A stretch of DNA of 30,634 bases from an uncultured Porphyromonas sp. (lineage in GTDB: Bacteria; Bacteroidota; Bacteroidia; Bacteroidales; Porphyromonadaceae): contig NZ_CAJPPN010000026.1 in assembly GCF_905372525.1 (NCBI RefSeq), positions 1 to 30,634 of the forward strand, in the 5' to 3' direction. Both the position numbers and the translations under genes were made by a program. Of this stretch, positions 18,050 through 26,810 are shown piece by piece (position 1 is the stretch's first letter; every line of letters begins with the position of its first letter). Below the pieces are notes generated by a model that worked only from the letters and a program-made list of their open reading frames with translations, searched no databases and had not been told where the DNA came from.

Positions 18050-18095
18050 ATCCTACCCTAAGTCTTTGTATCAGGAGGCTTAGGGTAGGATTTTT
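18050..18095 (+). terminator. Intrinsic terminator after the cytolysin-like gene
   Basis: ATCCTACCCTAAG (18050-18062) and CTTAGGGTAGGAT (18079-18091) form a perfect 13-bp stem with a 16-base loop. The stem runs directly into TTTTT. It begins 15 bases past the stop and lies 21 bases before the next ATG. Confidence 0.9.
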
Positions 18096-18115
18096 CTATA
18101 TAGTATGATTGTAGT

Positions 18116-19078
18116 ATGAAGCAATATATAAGTGTGGTGCTCGCTATGGCAGCACTTGTGTCACTCCTAGTACCCTCCTGCAAGAGCGATGGGAGGAATG
18201 ACCCTATTCCACCTTCCCCTCAGCCAGTCCCCACGCCTACTCCCCAGCCTAGTAAGGCTAAGGTAAAGACGCTCACCATAGAAGCGTACAAAGAGGGGAA
18301 GTTGGCACAGCGTACCACAGCATCCTTCAGCGAGCAGGGATGGCTACTTGAGTATATCCGTATTCAGATCACCACGGCTGGGGAGCATAAGCTACAGCAG
18401 CACACGACCCGTGCATACGATGTCTATGGGAATATATTGGAGCGTGTGGAGCACCACGACACCTCTCCCCTCGTCGGAAGGACGGTACTCTATACCTACG
18501 ACTATACCCAGGATACTAGGGGACGGCTCATTAAGGAGGAGTTTATGGATGGTCCTCGGGGCTATACGACCTATGAGTGGCAGGATGGACGGATTAGTCG
18601 CTCCGAGACCTTTCGCTTTGGATCCGATTCCCGCCCTGATCTGTGGTCAGAGTATCACTATGCAGGTAATAAAGTGATCCGATATAATCATAAAGCTGTC
18701 CTGAGGGGCTACCTCCCGCCCGATACTATTATCTCGCAGTATGATGTGGTAGGGAGACTCATAGAGGAGGATAGAGCGATCACGAACTATGATGGGAGCT
18801 TCATCAATGGTAAATATGGGTGGACGGTAAGCCGCACAACTCGATCAATGGTGTACGATAGCACCTCCTTAGCTCATCTGGAGCCCTACAGCATCACTGA
18901 GCAGCACTATGATGAACATGGCCAGCTAAAGCAAGAGGTGAGAAGGGAATACCTGAGTCAGAAGCTCAACCAATATGGAGATCCCGTCGAGCGACTCTAC
19001 AAGCAATACACGGTGAAGGGTGGAGTACAGACCGTAGAGGAACAATACACCCAACAAATAACCTATATCTACTACTAG
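18116..19078 (+). CDS. YD-repeat-like lipoprotein beside the cytolysin-like gene
   Basis: A 320-residue lipoprotein: signal ending LVPSC (Cys22), then a Pro-rich linker (about 30-45). The rest is built of strands of the form TRAYDVYGNILERVEHHD, YDYTQDTRGRLIKEEF, QYDVVGRLIEEDRAI and QHYDEHGQLKQEVRRE, reminiscent of YD/RHS repeats, which form beta-sheet shells. No toxin tip or DPxG-type RHS core end is visible. It begins 21 bases past a terminator and no promoter motif is seen, so expression may rely on read-through. Whether it helps the cytolysin-like protein is unknown. The product could also be an unrelated surface lipoprotein. Confidence 0.75.
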   Translation: MKQYISVVLAMAALVSLLVPSCKSDGRNDPIPPSPQPVPTPTPQPSKAKVKTLTIEAYKEGKLAQRTTASFSEQGWLLEYIRIQITTAGEHKLQQHTTRAYDVYGNILERVEHHDTSPLVGRTVLYTYDYTQDTRGRLIKEEFMDGPRGYTTYEWQDGRISRSETFRFGSDSRPDLWSEYHYAGNKVIRYNHKAVLRGYLPPDTIISQYDVVGRLIEEDRAITNYDGSFINGKYGWTVSRTTRSMVYDSTSLAHLEPYSITEQHYDEHGQLKQEVRREYLSQKLNQYGDPVERLYKQYTVKGGVQTVEEQYTQQITYIYY

Positions 19079-19156
19079 ATCTAGTACGAGGCAGGGGCTG
19101 TCTATGTGGCTCAATGACAGCTTTTGCACCCTGTGTTGGGCGAAATGTGGGGTGAA

Positions 19157-19187
19157 TTGTACTTATCCCGAGGAATGTGTATTTTTG
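19157..19187 (+). promoter_or_regulatory. SusC-operon promoter with -33 and -7 boxes
   Basis: TTG at 19157-19159 and TATTTTTG at 19180-19187 match the Bacteroidota -33/-7 boxes with a 20-base spacer, the ideal distance. Transcription would begin near 19193, leaving an unusually long leader before the ATG at 19470. Confidence 0.7.
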
Positions 19188-19353
19188 TCGTGCTTACTCT
19201 CCGAGATGAAGATCTGGGAGTGTGGCATAAGGTTAGTTCATTACTTGGATAAAGCATAGCATCAGGCAGACAGCCCCCCGACACATACATGGGAATGATC
19301 CCCATCTCCCCCTCCCCTTGCATCCTACCCTATAGACATGCGACGCACACGCC

Positions 19354-19427
19354 CTAGTGCATAGGGGACGCTGTGCCTAGATGAGCAGGGATCCTATGCC
19401 TAGCAGATGGGATATACTCCGCATATC
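19354..19427 (+). promoter_or_regulatory. Structured SusC leader segment
   Basis: CTAGTGCATAGG (19354-19365) pairs with CCTATGCCTAG (19393-19403), an 11-bp stem with one bulge. A second hairpin follows, GATAT (19411-19415) with ATATC (19423-19427). These may affect ribosome access or RNA binding. No known riboswitch class was recognised. Confidence 0.45.
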
Positions 19428-19469
19428 ACACGATACTAATTAACTATATGTAATCAATCCAACGAATCG

Positions 19470-22400
19470 ATGAAGAAAAGACTACTCTTGTTTGTGTTTA
19501 CGCTATTGCTTGCCGTGGGGCAGGCTGTGGCACAGACCAAGATCTCTGGGGTCGTCCTCTCGGCCACAGACAATGAGCCGCTTCCCTCGGCACGTGTCCA
19601 GATCGTGGGCACGCAGCAGTTCGTGGCCACAGACATCAATGGTAAGTTTGCCATGACGACGACGGTCAAGAACCCTAAGATAGCCGTGAGCTATGTCGGG
19701 ATGGAGACTCAGACACTGCCCGCAGGGGAGAACATGAAGATCCTACTCAAGGACACCCAGCTACTGAGCGAGGTCGTCGTCACCGGTCTAGCGAAGACCG
19801 ACCGCCGACTCTTCACAGGAGCTACCAACAAGGTCGATGCCGGCAAGGCTCGCCTCAGTGGGGTGGCCGACGTCAGCCGTTCCCTAGAGGGACAGGCTGC
19901 TGGGGTCTCGGTACAGAACGTTAGTGGTACCTTCGGCTCCGCTCCGAAGATCCGTGTCCGTGGTGCTACCTCTATCTACGGGAGCTCTAAGCCGCTCTGG
20001 GTGGTAGACGGTGTGATCATGGAGGACGTCTCCAACGTAGGTGCTGATGACCTCGCCTCTGGTAACCCCGAGACCCTCATCAGCTCCGCTATCGCAGGGC
20101 TTAACTCCGATGACATCGAGAGCTTCCAGATCCTCAAGGACGGATCCGCTACCTCTATCTACGGTGCACGTGCTATGGCAGGTGTGATCGTCGTGACGAC
20201 GAAGAAGGGGAAGCAGGGGCAGGCTCATATCAACTACTCTGGTGAGTTCACCTCCCGCCTCATCCCCTCCTACTCCAACTTCGATATCCTCAACTCTCAG
20301 GAGCAGATGGGGATCTATCGTGAGCTTCGCAAGAAGGGTTGGCTGAACCTCTCCGAGGTGCTCAACGGTAGCGACTATGGTATCTATGGTAAGATGTACG
20401 AACTCATCAATACCTATGACCCCAAGCAGGGTCGCTTCCTACTCGACAACACCACCGAGGCACAGAACCGCTACCTACAGCAGGCTGAGTTCCGCAACAC
20501 GAATTGGTTCAAGGAGCTCTTCTCTCCCGCTATCATGCAGAACCACTCCGTCAGTATGAGCGGTGGTACCTCGAAGTCCAACTACTATGCCTCTGTCAGC
20601 GCCATGATCGACCCAGGATGGTACAAGCAGAGCAATGTGAACCGCTACACGGCGAACCTCAACGTCTCACATAATATCCTCTCCAACCTCTCCATCAACG
20701 TCATCGCTGGTGCTGCCTATCGTAAGCAGCGTGCCCCAGGTACGCTCGGGCAGGACGTAGACGTCGTAGGGGGTGAGGTGAAGCGAGACTTCGACATCAA
20801 CCCCTATTCGTACGCTACGAATACCTCCCGTGTGCTTGATCCTCGTACCTACTATAGAGCGAACTACGCCCCCTTCAATATCTTCAATGAGCTAGAGAAT
20901 AACTACATTGACCTAGGGGTGCAGGACGCTAAGTTTCAGGTAGAGCTGAAGTACAAGCCTATCCAAGGGCTAGAGCTAGCGGTGCTCGGTGCCTTCAAGC
21001 ACACTACGACCTCGCAGCAGCATAATATCAAGGATAACTCCAACCAAGCGCTGGCCTATCGTGCGATGCAGAACTCGATCATCCGCGACGCCAATAAATA
21101 CCTCTACCGCGACCCCGATAACCCCAACAGCCTACCGATGAGCATCCTGCCTAACGGGGGGATCCTCCACAAGACGGAGAATACGCTGAGCGACTATGAC
21201 TTCCGTGTGACGGCGAACTACAACCGTACGTTTGACCACAAGCACGTCATCAACCTCTTCGGGGGGATGGAGACCGTAGATATTCAGCGTAACCGTTCCT
21301 CCTATGAGGGATGGGGTATGCAGTACTACGCAGGGGAGACCCCCTTCTATCCCTACCAGTACTTCAAGAAGCAGGTCGAGGAGGGGAACAACTACTACGG
21401 ACTGACGAATACGAACTGGCGTACGGCAGCCTTCTACACCAATGCTACCTATGCCTACAAGGGTCGCTATGTCTTCAACGGTACCTACCGCTACGAGGGC
21501 TCTAACCAGCTCGGACGTAACAGCAGTGCCCGCTGGATGTCTACGTGGAATGTCTCGGGTGCCTGGAACGTACACGAGGAGAGCTTCTTCGAGCGTCTCC
21601 GTCCGCTCTCTCACCTGACGACTCGTCTCTCCTATAGCCTCACGGGGACGCCTCCTGATGCTTCGTATAGCAACTCTACGCCCATCTTCAAGTCCACGAC
21701 GCCCTTCAAGCTCTTTGCCGAGGACAAGGAACCCGGGATCGCCATCGAGCAGCTGGGCAATGTCAATCTGACCTATGAGAAGAAGAACGAGCTGAACTTC
21801 GGTATCGACGCTGGTCTCTGGGATGATCGTCTGAACTTCACCTTCGATATCTACACTCGTAACAACTTCGACGAGATGGGACCCATGATCACTCAGGGGA
21901 TCGGTGGTACGGTCATTCGTCCTGCTAATGTGGCAGAGATGAAGTCCAACGGTATGGAGCTCAGCATCTCCTCGACCAACATCCGCACCAAGGACTTCTC
22001 TTGGACTACGAGCTTCGTCTACTCCTACACCAACTCCGAGATCACGAAGCTCTACAACCAAGGTCGTGTGATCGAGCTCGTCAGTGGTAATGGCTTCGCC
22101 AAGAAGGGGTATCCTGCTCGTGCCCTCTTCTCTATCCCCTTCGCAGGGATCAACAGCGAGGGTATCCCCATGCTCGTCAATGAGAAGGGACAGGTCACGA
22201 CGGACAACATCAACTTCCAGGAGCGTAACCACACCGACTTCCTCAAGTACGAAGGCCCTACAGATCCTAAGTACACTGGGTCGCTGGGGAACGTATTCTC
22301 CTATAAGGGCTTCCACCTGAATGTCTTCCTCACCTACTCGTTTGGCAATGTCGTACGACTAGACCCGAAGTTCAGAGCCAAGTACAACGATATGTCCTCC

Positions 22401-22781
22401 ATGACCCAAGCCTTCAACAACCGCTGGGTACAGTCAGGCGAGGAGAAGAAGACAGACGTACCAGGCATCCTCAGCCGCAGAGAGTATGAGAAGAATACCA
22501 ACCTGCGCTATGCCTACAACGGCTACAACTACTCTACGGCTCGCATCGCTAAGGGGGACTTCATCCGTCTGAAGGAAATCTCTCTAGCCTATGACCTGCC
22601 TAAGACACTGCTCAAGCACACCCCGATCAATAGCATCTCGGTGAAGCTACAGGCTACGAACCTCTTCCTGCTCTATGCCGACAAGAAGCTCAACGGGCAA
22701 GACCCCGAGTTCTTCAACGCTGGTGGTGTAGCCTCCCCCATGCCTAGGCAGTTTACATTCTCTCTGAAGGTCGGACTCTAA
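19470..22781 (+). CDS. SusC/RagA-type TonB-linked outer membrane protein
   Basis: A 1103-residue TonB-dependent transporter of normal SusC length. The signal peptide ends AVAQ (about 18-22). A carboxypeptidase-regulatory-like domain (about 24-95) opens TKISGVVLSATDNEPLPSA and contains TDINGKF. The conserved EVVVTG segment is at 101-106. The plug (about 115-240) carries IRVRGATSIYG and PLWVVDGV (161-182), and the long barrel ends RQFTFSLKVGL with an aromatic-rich last strand. It imports large substrates through the outer membrane with the SusD-like lid encoded next. There is no N-terminal STN domain, so it does not appear to signal to an anti-sigma factor. Substrate is unknown. Confidence 0.96.
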   Translation: MKKRLLLFVFTLLLAVGQAVAQTKISGVVLSATDNEPLPSARVQIVGTQQFVATDINGKFAMTTTVKNPKIAVSYVGMETQTLPAGENMKILLKDTQLLSEVVVTGLAKTDRRLFTGATNKVDAGKARLSGVADVSRSLEGQAAGVSVQNVSGTFGSAPKIRVRGATSIYGSSKPLWVVDGVIMEDVSNVGADDLASGNPETLISSAIAGLNSDDIESFQILKDGSATSIYGARAMAGVIVVTTKKGKQGQAHINYSGEFTSRLIPSYSNFDILNSQEQMGIYRELRKKGWLNLSEVLNGSDYGIYGKMYELINTYDPKQGRFLLDNTTEAQNRYLQQAEFRNTNWFKELFSPAIMQNHSVSMSGGTSKSNYYASVSAMIDPGWYKQSNVNRYTANLNVSHNILSNLSINVIAGAAYRKQRAPGTLGQDVDVVGGEVKRDFDINPYSYATNTSRVLDPRTYYRANYAPFNIFNELENNYIDLGVQDAKFQVELKYKPIQGLELAVLGAFKHTTTSQQHNIKDNSNQALAYRAMQNSIIRDANKYLYRDPDNPNSLPMSILPNGGILHKTENTLSDYDFRVTANYNRTFDHKHVINLFGGMETVDIQRNRSSYEGWGMQYYAGETPFYPYQYFKKQVEEGNNYYGLTNTNWRTAAFYTNATYAYKGRYVFNGTYRYEGSNQLGRNSSARWMSTWNVSGAWNVHEESFFERLRPLSHLTTRLSYSLTGTPPDASYSNSTPIFKSTTPFKLFAEDKEPGIAIEQLGNVNLTYEKKNELNFGIDAGLWDDRLNFTFDIYTRNNFDEMGPMITQGIGGTVIRPANVAEMKSNGMELSISSTNIRTKDFSWTTSFVYSYTNSEITKLYNQGRVIELVSGNGFAKKGYPARALFSIPFAGINSEGIPMLVNEKGQVTTDNINFQERNHTDFLKYEGPTDPKYTGSLGNVFSYKGFHLNVFLTYSFGNVVRLDPKFRAKYNDMSSMTQAFNNRWVQSGEEKKTDVPGILSRREYEKNTNLRYAYNGYNYSTARIAKGDFIRLKEISLAYDLPKTLLKHTPINSISVKLQATNLFLLYADKKLNGQDPEFFNAGGVASPMPRQFTFSLKVGL

Positions 22782-22782
22782 T

Positions 22783-24354
22783 ATGCACTTGACAACGATG
22801 AGACTATATATCGTATCCACACTGCTCCTGACGGCCTTTGCCTTCACAGCATGTAACCAGTACCTGGACAAGTACCCCGATAATAGAATGGAGCTCTCGA
22901 GCCCCGAGGATGCAAGTAAGCTCCTCGTCACGGCATACCCCGAGGGACACCCCGCCTACCTGCTAGAGATGTATTCGGACAATACCGATGAGCATAACTA
23001 TGCTACGTGGACTGCAGCTGACCGCTTCCAGGAGCAGGCCTATCGCTGGGAGGACATCTCCGAGGTCCGTGACCAGGAGACCCCACAGCAGCTCTGGGAT
23101 GCCCACTACACCGCTATCACGACAGCTAACGAGGTCATCAAGCATATCAACTCGGTCTCCGATAAGTCCGCCTACTCGACACAGCTCGCCGAGGCGAAGC
23201 TCTGTCGTGCGTATGCGATGTTCCAGCTCGCTAATGTCTTCTGTCAGGCTTACGCTCCAGAGACAGCTGGCAAGGACCTAGGGCTACCTTATCCCGAGAT
23301 CCCCGAGGATCGCCCCGGTATCACCTATCAGCGTGGTACTCTGGCCGAGCTCTACGCTCATATAGAGAAGGACATCACGGAGGGGATCCCCGAGCTAGGG
23401 AGCAGGTATGTGTCGCCTAAGTTCCACTTCAATGTGAACGCTGCACATGCCTTCGCCGCTCGCTTCTATCTCTACTACCGCAAGTTCGATAAGGCTGTCG
23501 AGCACGCTACACGTGTCCTAGGGAGCAACCCCGCCAGCGTCCTACGTGACTGGTCTGCATGGAGCAAGCTGGGTCTGAGTGGCAACATCCAGCCCAACGA
23601 CTTCGTCAAGTCCTCCAATAAGGCGAACCTCTTCCTACAGGTCATCGCTACGGAATGGGGTGGAATCAGCATCCCTATCTCTGCCGGTAGCAAGTTCGCT
23701 CATGGCAACCTAATCTCAGACAAGGAGACTCTACAGGCTCCTAGCCCTTGGGCTGCTAGTGGTCAGGAGATGAACTACGTCGTGGTGAATAACTCGGGTA
23801 TCTCTAAGTACGCCCTGCACAAGCTCCCCTATACACCGAAGTACATCGACCGTCAGGCGGGTATCGGGATTCCCTATTCGCAGTACCCCGTCTTCACCAC
23901 GGATGAGACTCTGCTCGTGCGTGCCGAGGCTCTAGCTCTGCTGGGTCGCTATGACGAGGCACTCGCAGACCTCAATGCCGAGCTCTCGGTCTTCACCAAG
24001 CGGGGTGTCCAGATCACCCTGGATCAGATCAAGACCTTCTACAACGGTACGGCCTACTACAAGCCAGATGCCCCTACGCCTAAGAAGGAGCTTCACACCT
24101 CCATCACCCTCGACAAGGTGACTCAGGAGCCTCTCCTACAGTGTATTCTCCAGCTCCGTCGTGTGCTGACGATCCACGAGGGGCTACGTATGCAGGATGT
24201 CAAGCGCTATGGTATCACTATCTACCGCAGACGCATCAGCTCTACGGGGGTACTAGAGCAGGTCACAGACCAGATGCAGGCTAGAGATCCACGTCTAGCC
24301 ATTCAGATCCCTCAGGATGTGATCTCTGCTGGACTAACGGCTAACCCTCGCTAG
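22783..24354 (+). CDS. SusD/RagB-type substrate-binding lipoprotein
   Basis: A 523-residue surface lipoprotein with lipobox FTAC (Cys24) followed by NQYLDKYPDNRMELSSPED, the standard SusD beginning. Tetratricopeptide-like helices are suggested by LAEAKLCRAYAMFQLANVF (about 133-151) and the block AHAFAARFYLYYRKFDKAVEHATRVL. RAEALALLGRYDEALADLN (about 380-398) is the classic C-terminal SusD stretch. The gene starts 1 base after the SusC stop. A second in-frame ATG at 22798 would give a more typical short signal peptide and may be the true start. The SusD protein forms the lid over the SusC barrel. Confidence 0.94.
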   Translation: MHLTTMRLYIVSTLLLTAFAFTACNQYLDKYPDNRMELSSPEDASKLLVTAYPEGHPAYLLEMYSDNTDEHNYATWTAADRFQEQAYRWEDISEVRDQETPQQLWDAHYTAITTANEVIKHINSVSDKSAYSTQLAEAKLCRAYAMFQLANVFCQAYAPETAGKDLGLPYPEIPEDRPGITYQRGTLAELYAHIEKDITEGIPELGSRYVSPKFHFNVNAAHAFAARFYLYYRKFDKAVEHATRVLGSNPASVLRDWSAWSKLGLSGNIQPNDFVKSSNKANLFLQVIATEWGGISIPISAGSKFAHGNLISDKETLQAPSPWAASGQEMNYVVVNNSGISKYALHKLPYTPKYIDRQAGIGIPYSQYPVFTTDETLLVRAEALALLGRYDEALADLNAELSVFTKRGVQITLDQIKTFYNGTAYYKPDAPTPKKELHTSITLDKVTQEPLLQCILQLRRVLTIHEGLRMQDVKRYGITIYRRRISSTGVLEQVTDQMQARDPRLAIQIPQDVISAGLTANPR

Positions 24355-24382
24355 TGGCTATCCGTCCTCTCCGTAAATGGTC

Positions 24383-24420
24383 TGAGCCCTCCGCCTCTCC
24401 GATAGAGGGCCTAGGGCTCA
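24383..24420 (+). promoter_or_regulatory. Intra-operon stem-loop between SusD and peptidase genes
   Basis: TGAGCCCT (24383-24390) and AGGGCTCA (24413-24420) form a perfect 8-bp stem with a smaller helix possible inside. No T-run follows. It may stabilise or process the susCD part of the message. Confidence 0.5.
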
Positions 24421-24448
24421 CCCAGACTACTTAATACGAACAAGGTAT

Positions 24449-25339
24449 ATGAAACAGATCCTGAAAGCAATGAGCCTAGCCCTCCTCCTTCCCTTGGTGG
24501 GAGCCCTCAGCTCGTGCAGCAAAGATACCCCCAGTGGCGCAACGATATTCCCCACGACACCCGTGGCGCGTAATACCTTCGAGCGTTGGCTACTGAAGAA
24601 CTATACGAACCCCTACAACATCGACTTCCAGTACAAGCTCAAGGATGGTGAGACCGACCTAACGTACAACCTCGTACCCGCCGACTCCGCCAAGACAGCC
24701 AAGCTGGCGATGATCACTAAGTTCCTTTGGTTCGATGCCTATAATGAGGTCGTCGGCCCAGACTTCCTCAAGGAGAGCGCACCACGTATCATCGTCGCCG
24801 TGGGCTCATCTGCCTATACCCGCCAGCGCACCGAGGTCGTCGGGAGTGCAGAGGGGGGCTACAAGGTCACACTCAACAAGATCAATGCCCTCACCGATGA
24901 GCTCCTACATGACTATAGTGCGATGACGGAGTATTACTTCCACACGATGCACCACGAGTTCACCCACATCCTCAACCAGCGTAAGCCCTACAACCCGGCC
25001 TTTGACCTCGTCACGCAGTCGGGCTATGTCAGTGGGAACTGGCTCAATGTCTCCACTCGTGATGCCCGCCGTGCAGGCTTCGTCTCGCCCTATGCTATGA
25101 TGAATGGTGCGGAGGACTTCGCCGAGATGCTCTCCTTCTACGTGACCTACACGCCTCAGGCTTGGCAGGCGATCCTCGACGAGGCGGGTACCCGAGGGGC
25201 TAACCTCATCAATCAGAAGCTCACGCTCATCAAGGAGTACACGCAGAGCTCCTGGGGGCTAGACCTCGACCAGCTACGTGACGTCGTGATCCGCCGTGGG
25301 GGACAGGTCGCTACGCTTGACCTCTCTAAGCTCAAATAA
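24449..25339 (+). CDS. SusC/D-associated zinc metallopeptidase lipoprotein
   Basis: A 296-residue lipoprotein (lipobox LSSC, Cys23) with the zincin motif HEFTH at 169-173 inside YYFHTMHHEFTHILNQRKPY. AEDFAE (221-226) downstream could supply the third ligand glutamate. This matches the putative zinc-binding metallo-peptidase family (Peptidase_Mx1; also named substrate import-associated zinc metallohydrolase lipoprotein) that is regularly found beside SusC/SusD pairs. It probably acts on the cell surface or in the periplasm on the material that the transporter takes up, perhaps trimming peptides (inference). Its length is normal. Confidence 0.88.
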   Translation: MKQILKAMSLALLLPLVGALSSCSKDTPSGATIFPTTPVARNTFERWLLKNYTNPYNIDFQYKLKDGETDLTYNLVPADSAKTAKLAMITKFLWFDAYNEVVGPDFLKESAPRIIVAVGSSAYTRQRTEVVGSAEGGYKVTLNKINALTDELLHDYSAMTEYYFHTMHHEFTHILNQRKPYNPAFDLVTQSGYVSGNWLNVSTRDARRAGFVSPYAMMNGAEDFAEMLSFYVTYTPQAWQAILDEAGTRGANLINQKLTLIKEYTQSSWGLDLDQLRDVVIRRGGQVATLDLSKLK

Positions 25340-25361
25340 CAGCAGGGCTCTAGCCCCTGTC

Positions 25362-25406
25362 GTGGTGGGGGCATGAGGTCACCCCTCAGTGAACTCTACC
25401 CACCAC
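25362..25406 (+). promoter_or_regulatory. Intra-operon stem-loop before the DUF4302 gene
   Basis: GTGGTGGG (25362-25369) pairs perfectly with CCCACCAC (25399-25406), and TGAGG-TCACC-CCTCA nests inside. A further GC-rich hairpin precedes it (CAGGGCT against AGCCCCTG). No T-tract is present, so it is more likely a message-stability or attenuation element. Confidence 0.5.
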
Positions 25407-25453
25407 TTCCCCGGGGGCTACCCCGATCTATCAACTAACAGCACTTAGACAAC

Positions 25454-26779
25454 ATGTACAAGATATGCACATACTTCCTTCTGGCGCTGGTGACCCTCAG
25501 TGCTCCCTCGTGTCTGAAGGATAGCAAGACGATCTTCGACAAGTCCCCTGCTGAGCGACTAGACGAAGCCGTACGGGTGAACAAGGAGCTACTCGAGTCC
25601 TCCCCCGAGGGCTGGATCATGCACTACTACGCTGGCAAGGACTATTCTGGCCCCAGCTACACCCTGCTGATGAAGTTCAAGGATGGGAAGATCACCGTCC
25701 TCTCCGAGCGTGTGCCCGACCAAGCCTATACCTCCGACTACGATGTCGTCCAGGACCAAGGCCCCGTACTCACGGTCAATACCTACAACGAGGCGCTGCA
25801 CTTCCTCGCCTCCGCTGCTCTCGGCTATCCCGATGGTATCCAGGGGGACTATGAGTTCGCCTTCATCTCTACCTCTATGGATGTGATCCACCTCAGAGGG
25901 AAGAAGTGGAAGAACGACATGACCCTCACCCGTATGCCCAAGGGCTCTTCGTGGGAGGAGTATATGCTCGCTATCGTGACGATCAAGGATGCGCTTACCT
26001 CAAGCTCTTTCTCCTTCAAGCTCGGGGATAAGGAGCTGGCTGAGGGTACGATCAATACGGCTCAGAACCGCCTCAACGTCACCATCGGTGGTAAGGAGTT
26101 CGATACTCCCTTCAACTTCACCGACAAGGGCATTGTCCTACATTCGCCCCTCGTCGTAGAGGGTAAGGAGTACAGCACCTTCACCTGGGACTCCGCTGCT
26201 AAGAAGTTTGTCTCTGGCAATCTCTCTGCAGTGCTCTTCCGCCCCAGTGGCTACAAGACTCAGGACTTCTGGTACGGCACCTGGAGCATCAAGCACGAGG
26301 CCTCCACTGCTCCCGGGGTACGACGCACCCCTACGCTCCTACAGATTGAGGCGCCTACCTCGGATAACGACAAGGCGAAGGGGCTCCTCAAGGGTACACT
26401 CACCTTCCAGAAGAAGACCTATCCGATCCTCGTCCCCTACGACAAGGCCAAGGGGGCTATCCGCATCATCATGCAGCCGATTGTCAAGAATACGCCCGAG
26501 GCACCTGCTGGTATGGTACTCTATCCTGCTAATATATCAGAGGATGGCAAGACCAATATCCATCAGGAGCAGTCCGAGTATGGTATTACCTTCGCTTGGG
26601 ACGAAGATATGGGTATGGCGGTAGCCACGGGAGACAAGACTCCGGACATCGGTGTCATCAACTCCTTCTTCGGTGTGGCCTATGAGTTCCAGGGCAACCA
26701 GCGTGTACCTATGGTACGTAATGGTAAGCTGGTCACTCCGATCGTCATGCCTAAGATCGAACACATGACTAGGAAGTAG
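25454..26779 (+). CDS. DUF4302 domain lipoprotein
   Basis: A 441-residue lipoprotein with lipobox SAPSC (Cys20). The N-terminal FDKSPAERLDEAVRVNKELL (about 29-48), then SPEGWIMHYYAG, is the typical opening of DUF4302 proteins, which recur in Bacteroidota loci that also carry a SusC/SusD pair and the HExxH lipoprotein. The rest appears beta-rich, with no catalytic motif seen. It is likely exported to the cell surface as an accessory of the import complex (inference). It lies 114 bases after the peptidase gene and 31 before the BACON gene. Confidence 0.85.
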   Translation: MYKICTYFLLALVTLSAPSCLKDSKTIFDKSPAERLDEAVRVNKELLESSPEGWIMHYYAGKDYSGPSYTLLMKFKDGKITVLSERVPDQAYTSDYDVVQDQGPVLTVNTYNEALHFLASAALGYPDGIQGDYEFAFISTSMDVIHLRGKKWKNDMTLTRMPKGSSWEEYMLAIVTIKDALTSSSFSFKLGDKELAEGTINTAQNRLNVTIGGKEFDTPFNFTDKGIVLHSPLVVEGKEYSTFTWDSAAKKFVSGNLSAVLFRPSGYKTQDFWYGTWSIKHEASTAPGVRRTPTLLQIEAPTSDNDKAKGLLKGTLTFQKKTYPILVPYDKAKGAIRIIMQPIVKNTPEAPAGMVLYPANISEDGKTNIHQEQSEYGITFAWDEDMGMAVATGDKTPDIGVINSFFGVAYEFQGNQRVPMVRNGKLVTPIVMPKIEHMTRK

Positions 26780-26810
26780 TAATGGCTCTAATCACAACTA
26801 AGATCGATAT

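Larger units (their letters stand above)
19079..19469. other. Intergenic leader region before the SusC gene
   Basis: This 391-base gap holds a weak terminator after the YD-repeat gene (stem GCTGTC 19097-19102 against GACAGC 19116-19121, followed by TTTT), the SusC-operon promoter, and about 275 nt of transcribed leader with several hairpins. No gene is seen. Confidence 0.65.

Noticed and set aside
19193..19469. Cobalamin or other known riboswitch in the SusC leader
   Set aside because: The conserved boxes of the cobalamin class were looked for and not seen; the hairpins do not match another class that I recognise.
21132..22316. 394-residue minus-strand open frame inside the SusC gene
   Set aside because: It is antisense to a certain coding region, has a Val/Glu/Arg-skewed composition expected of a complementary frame in GC-rich DNA, and resembles no family.
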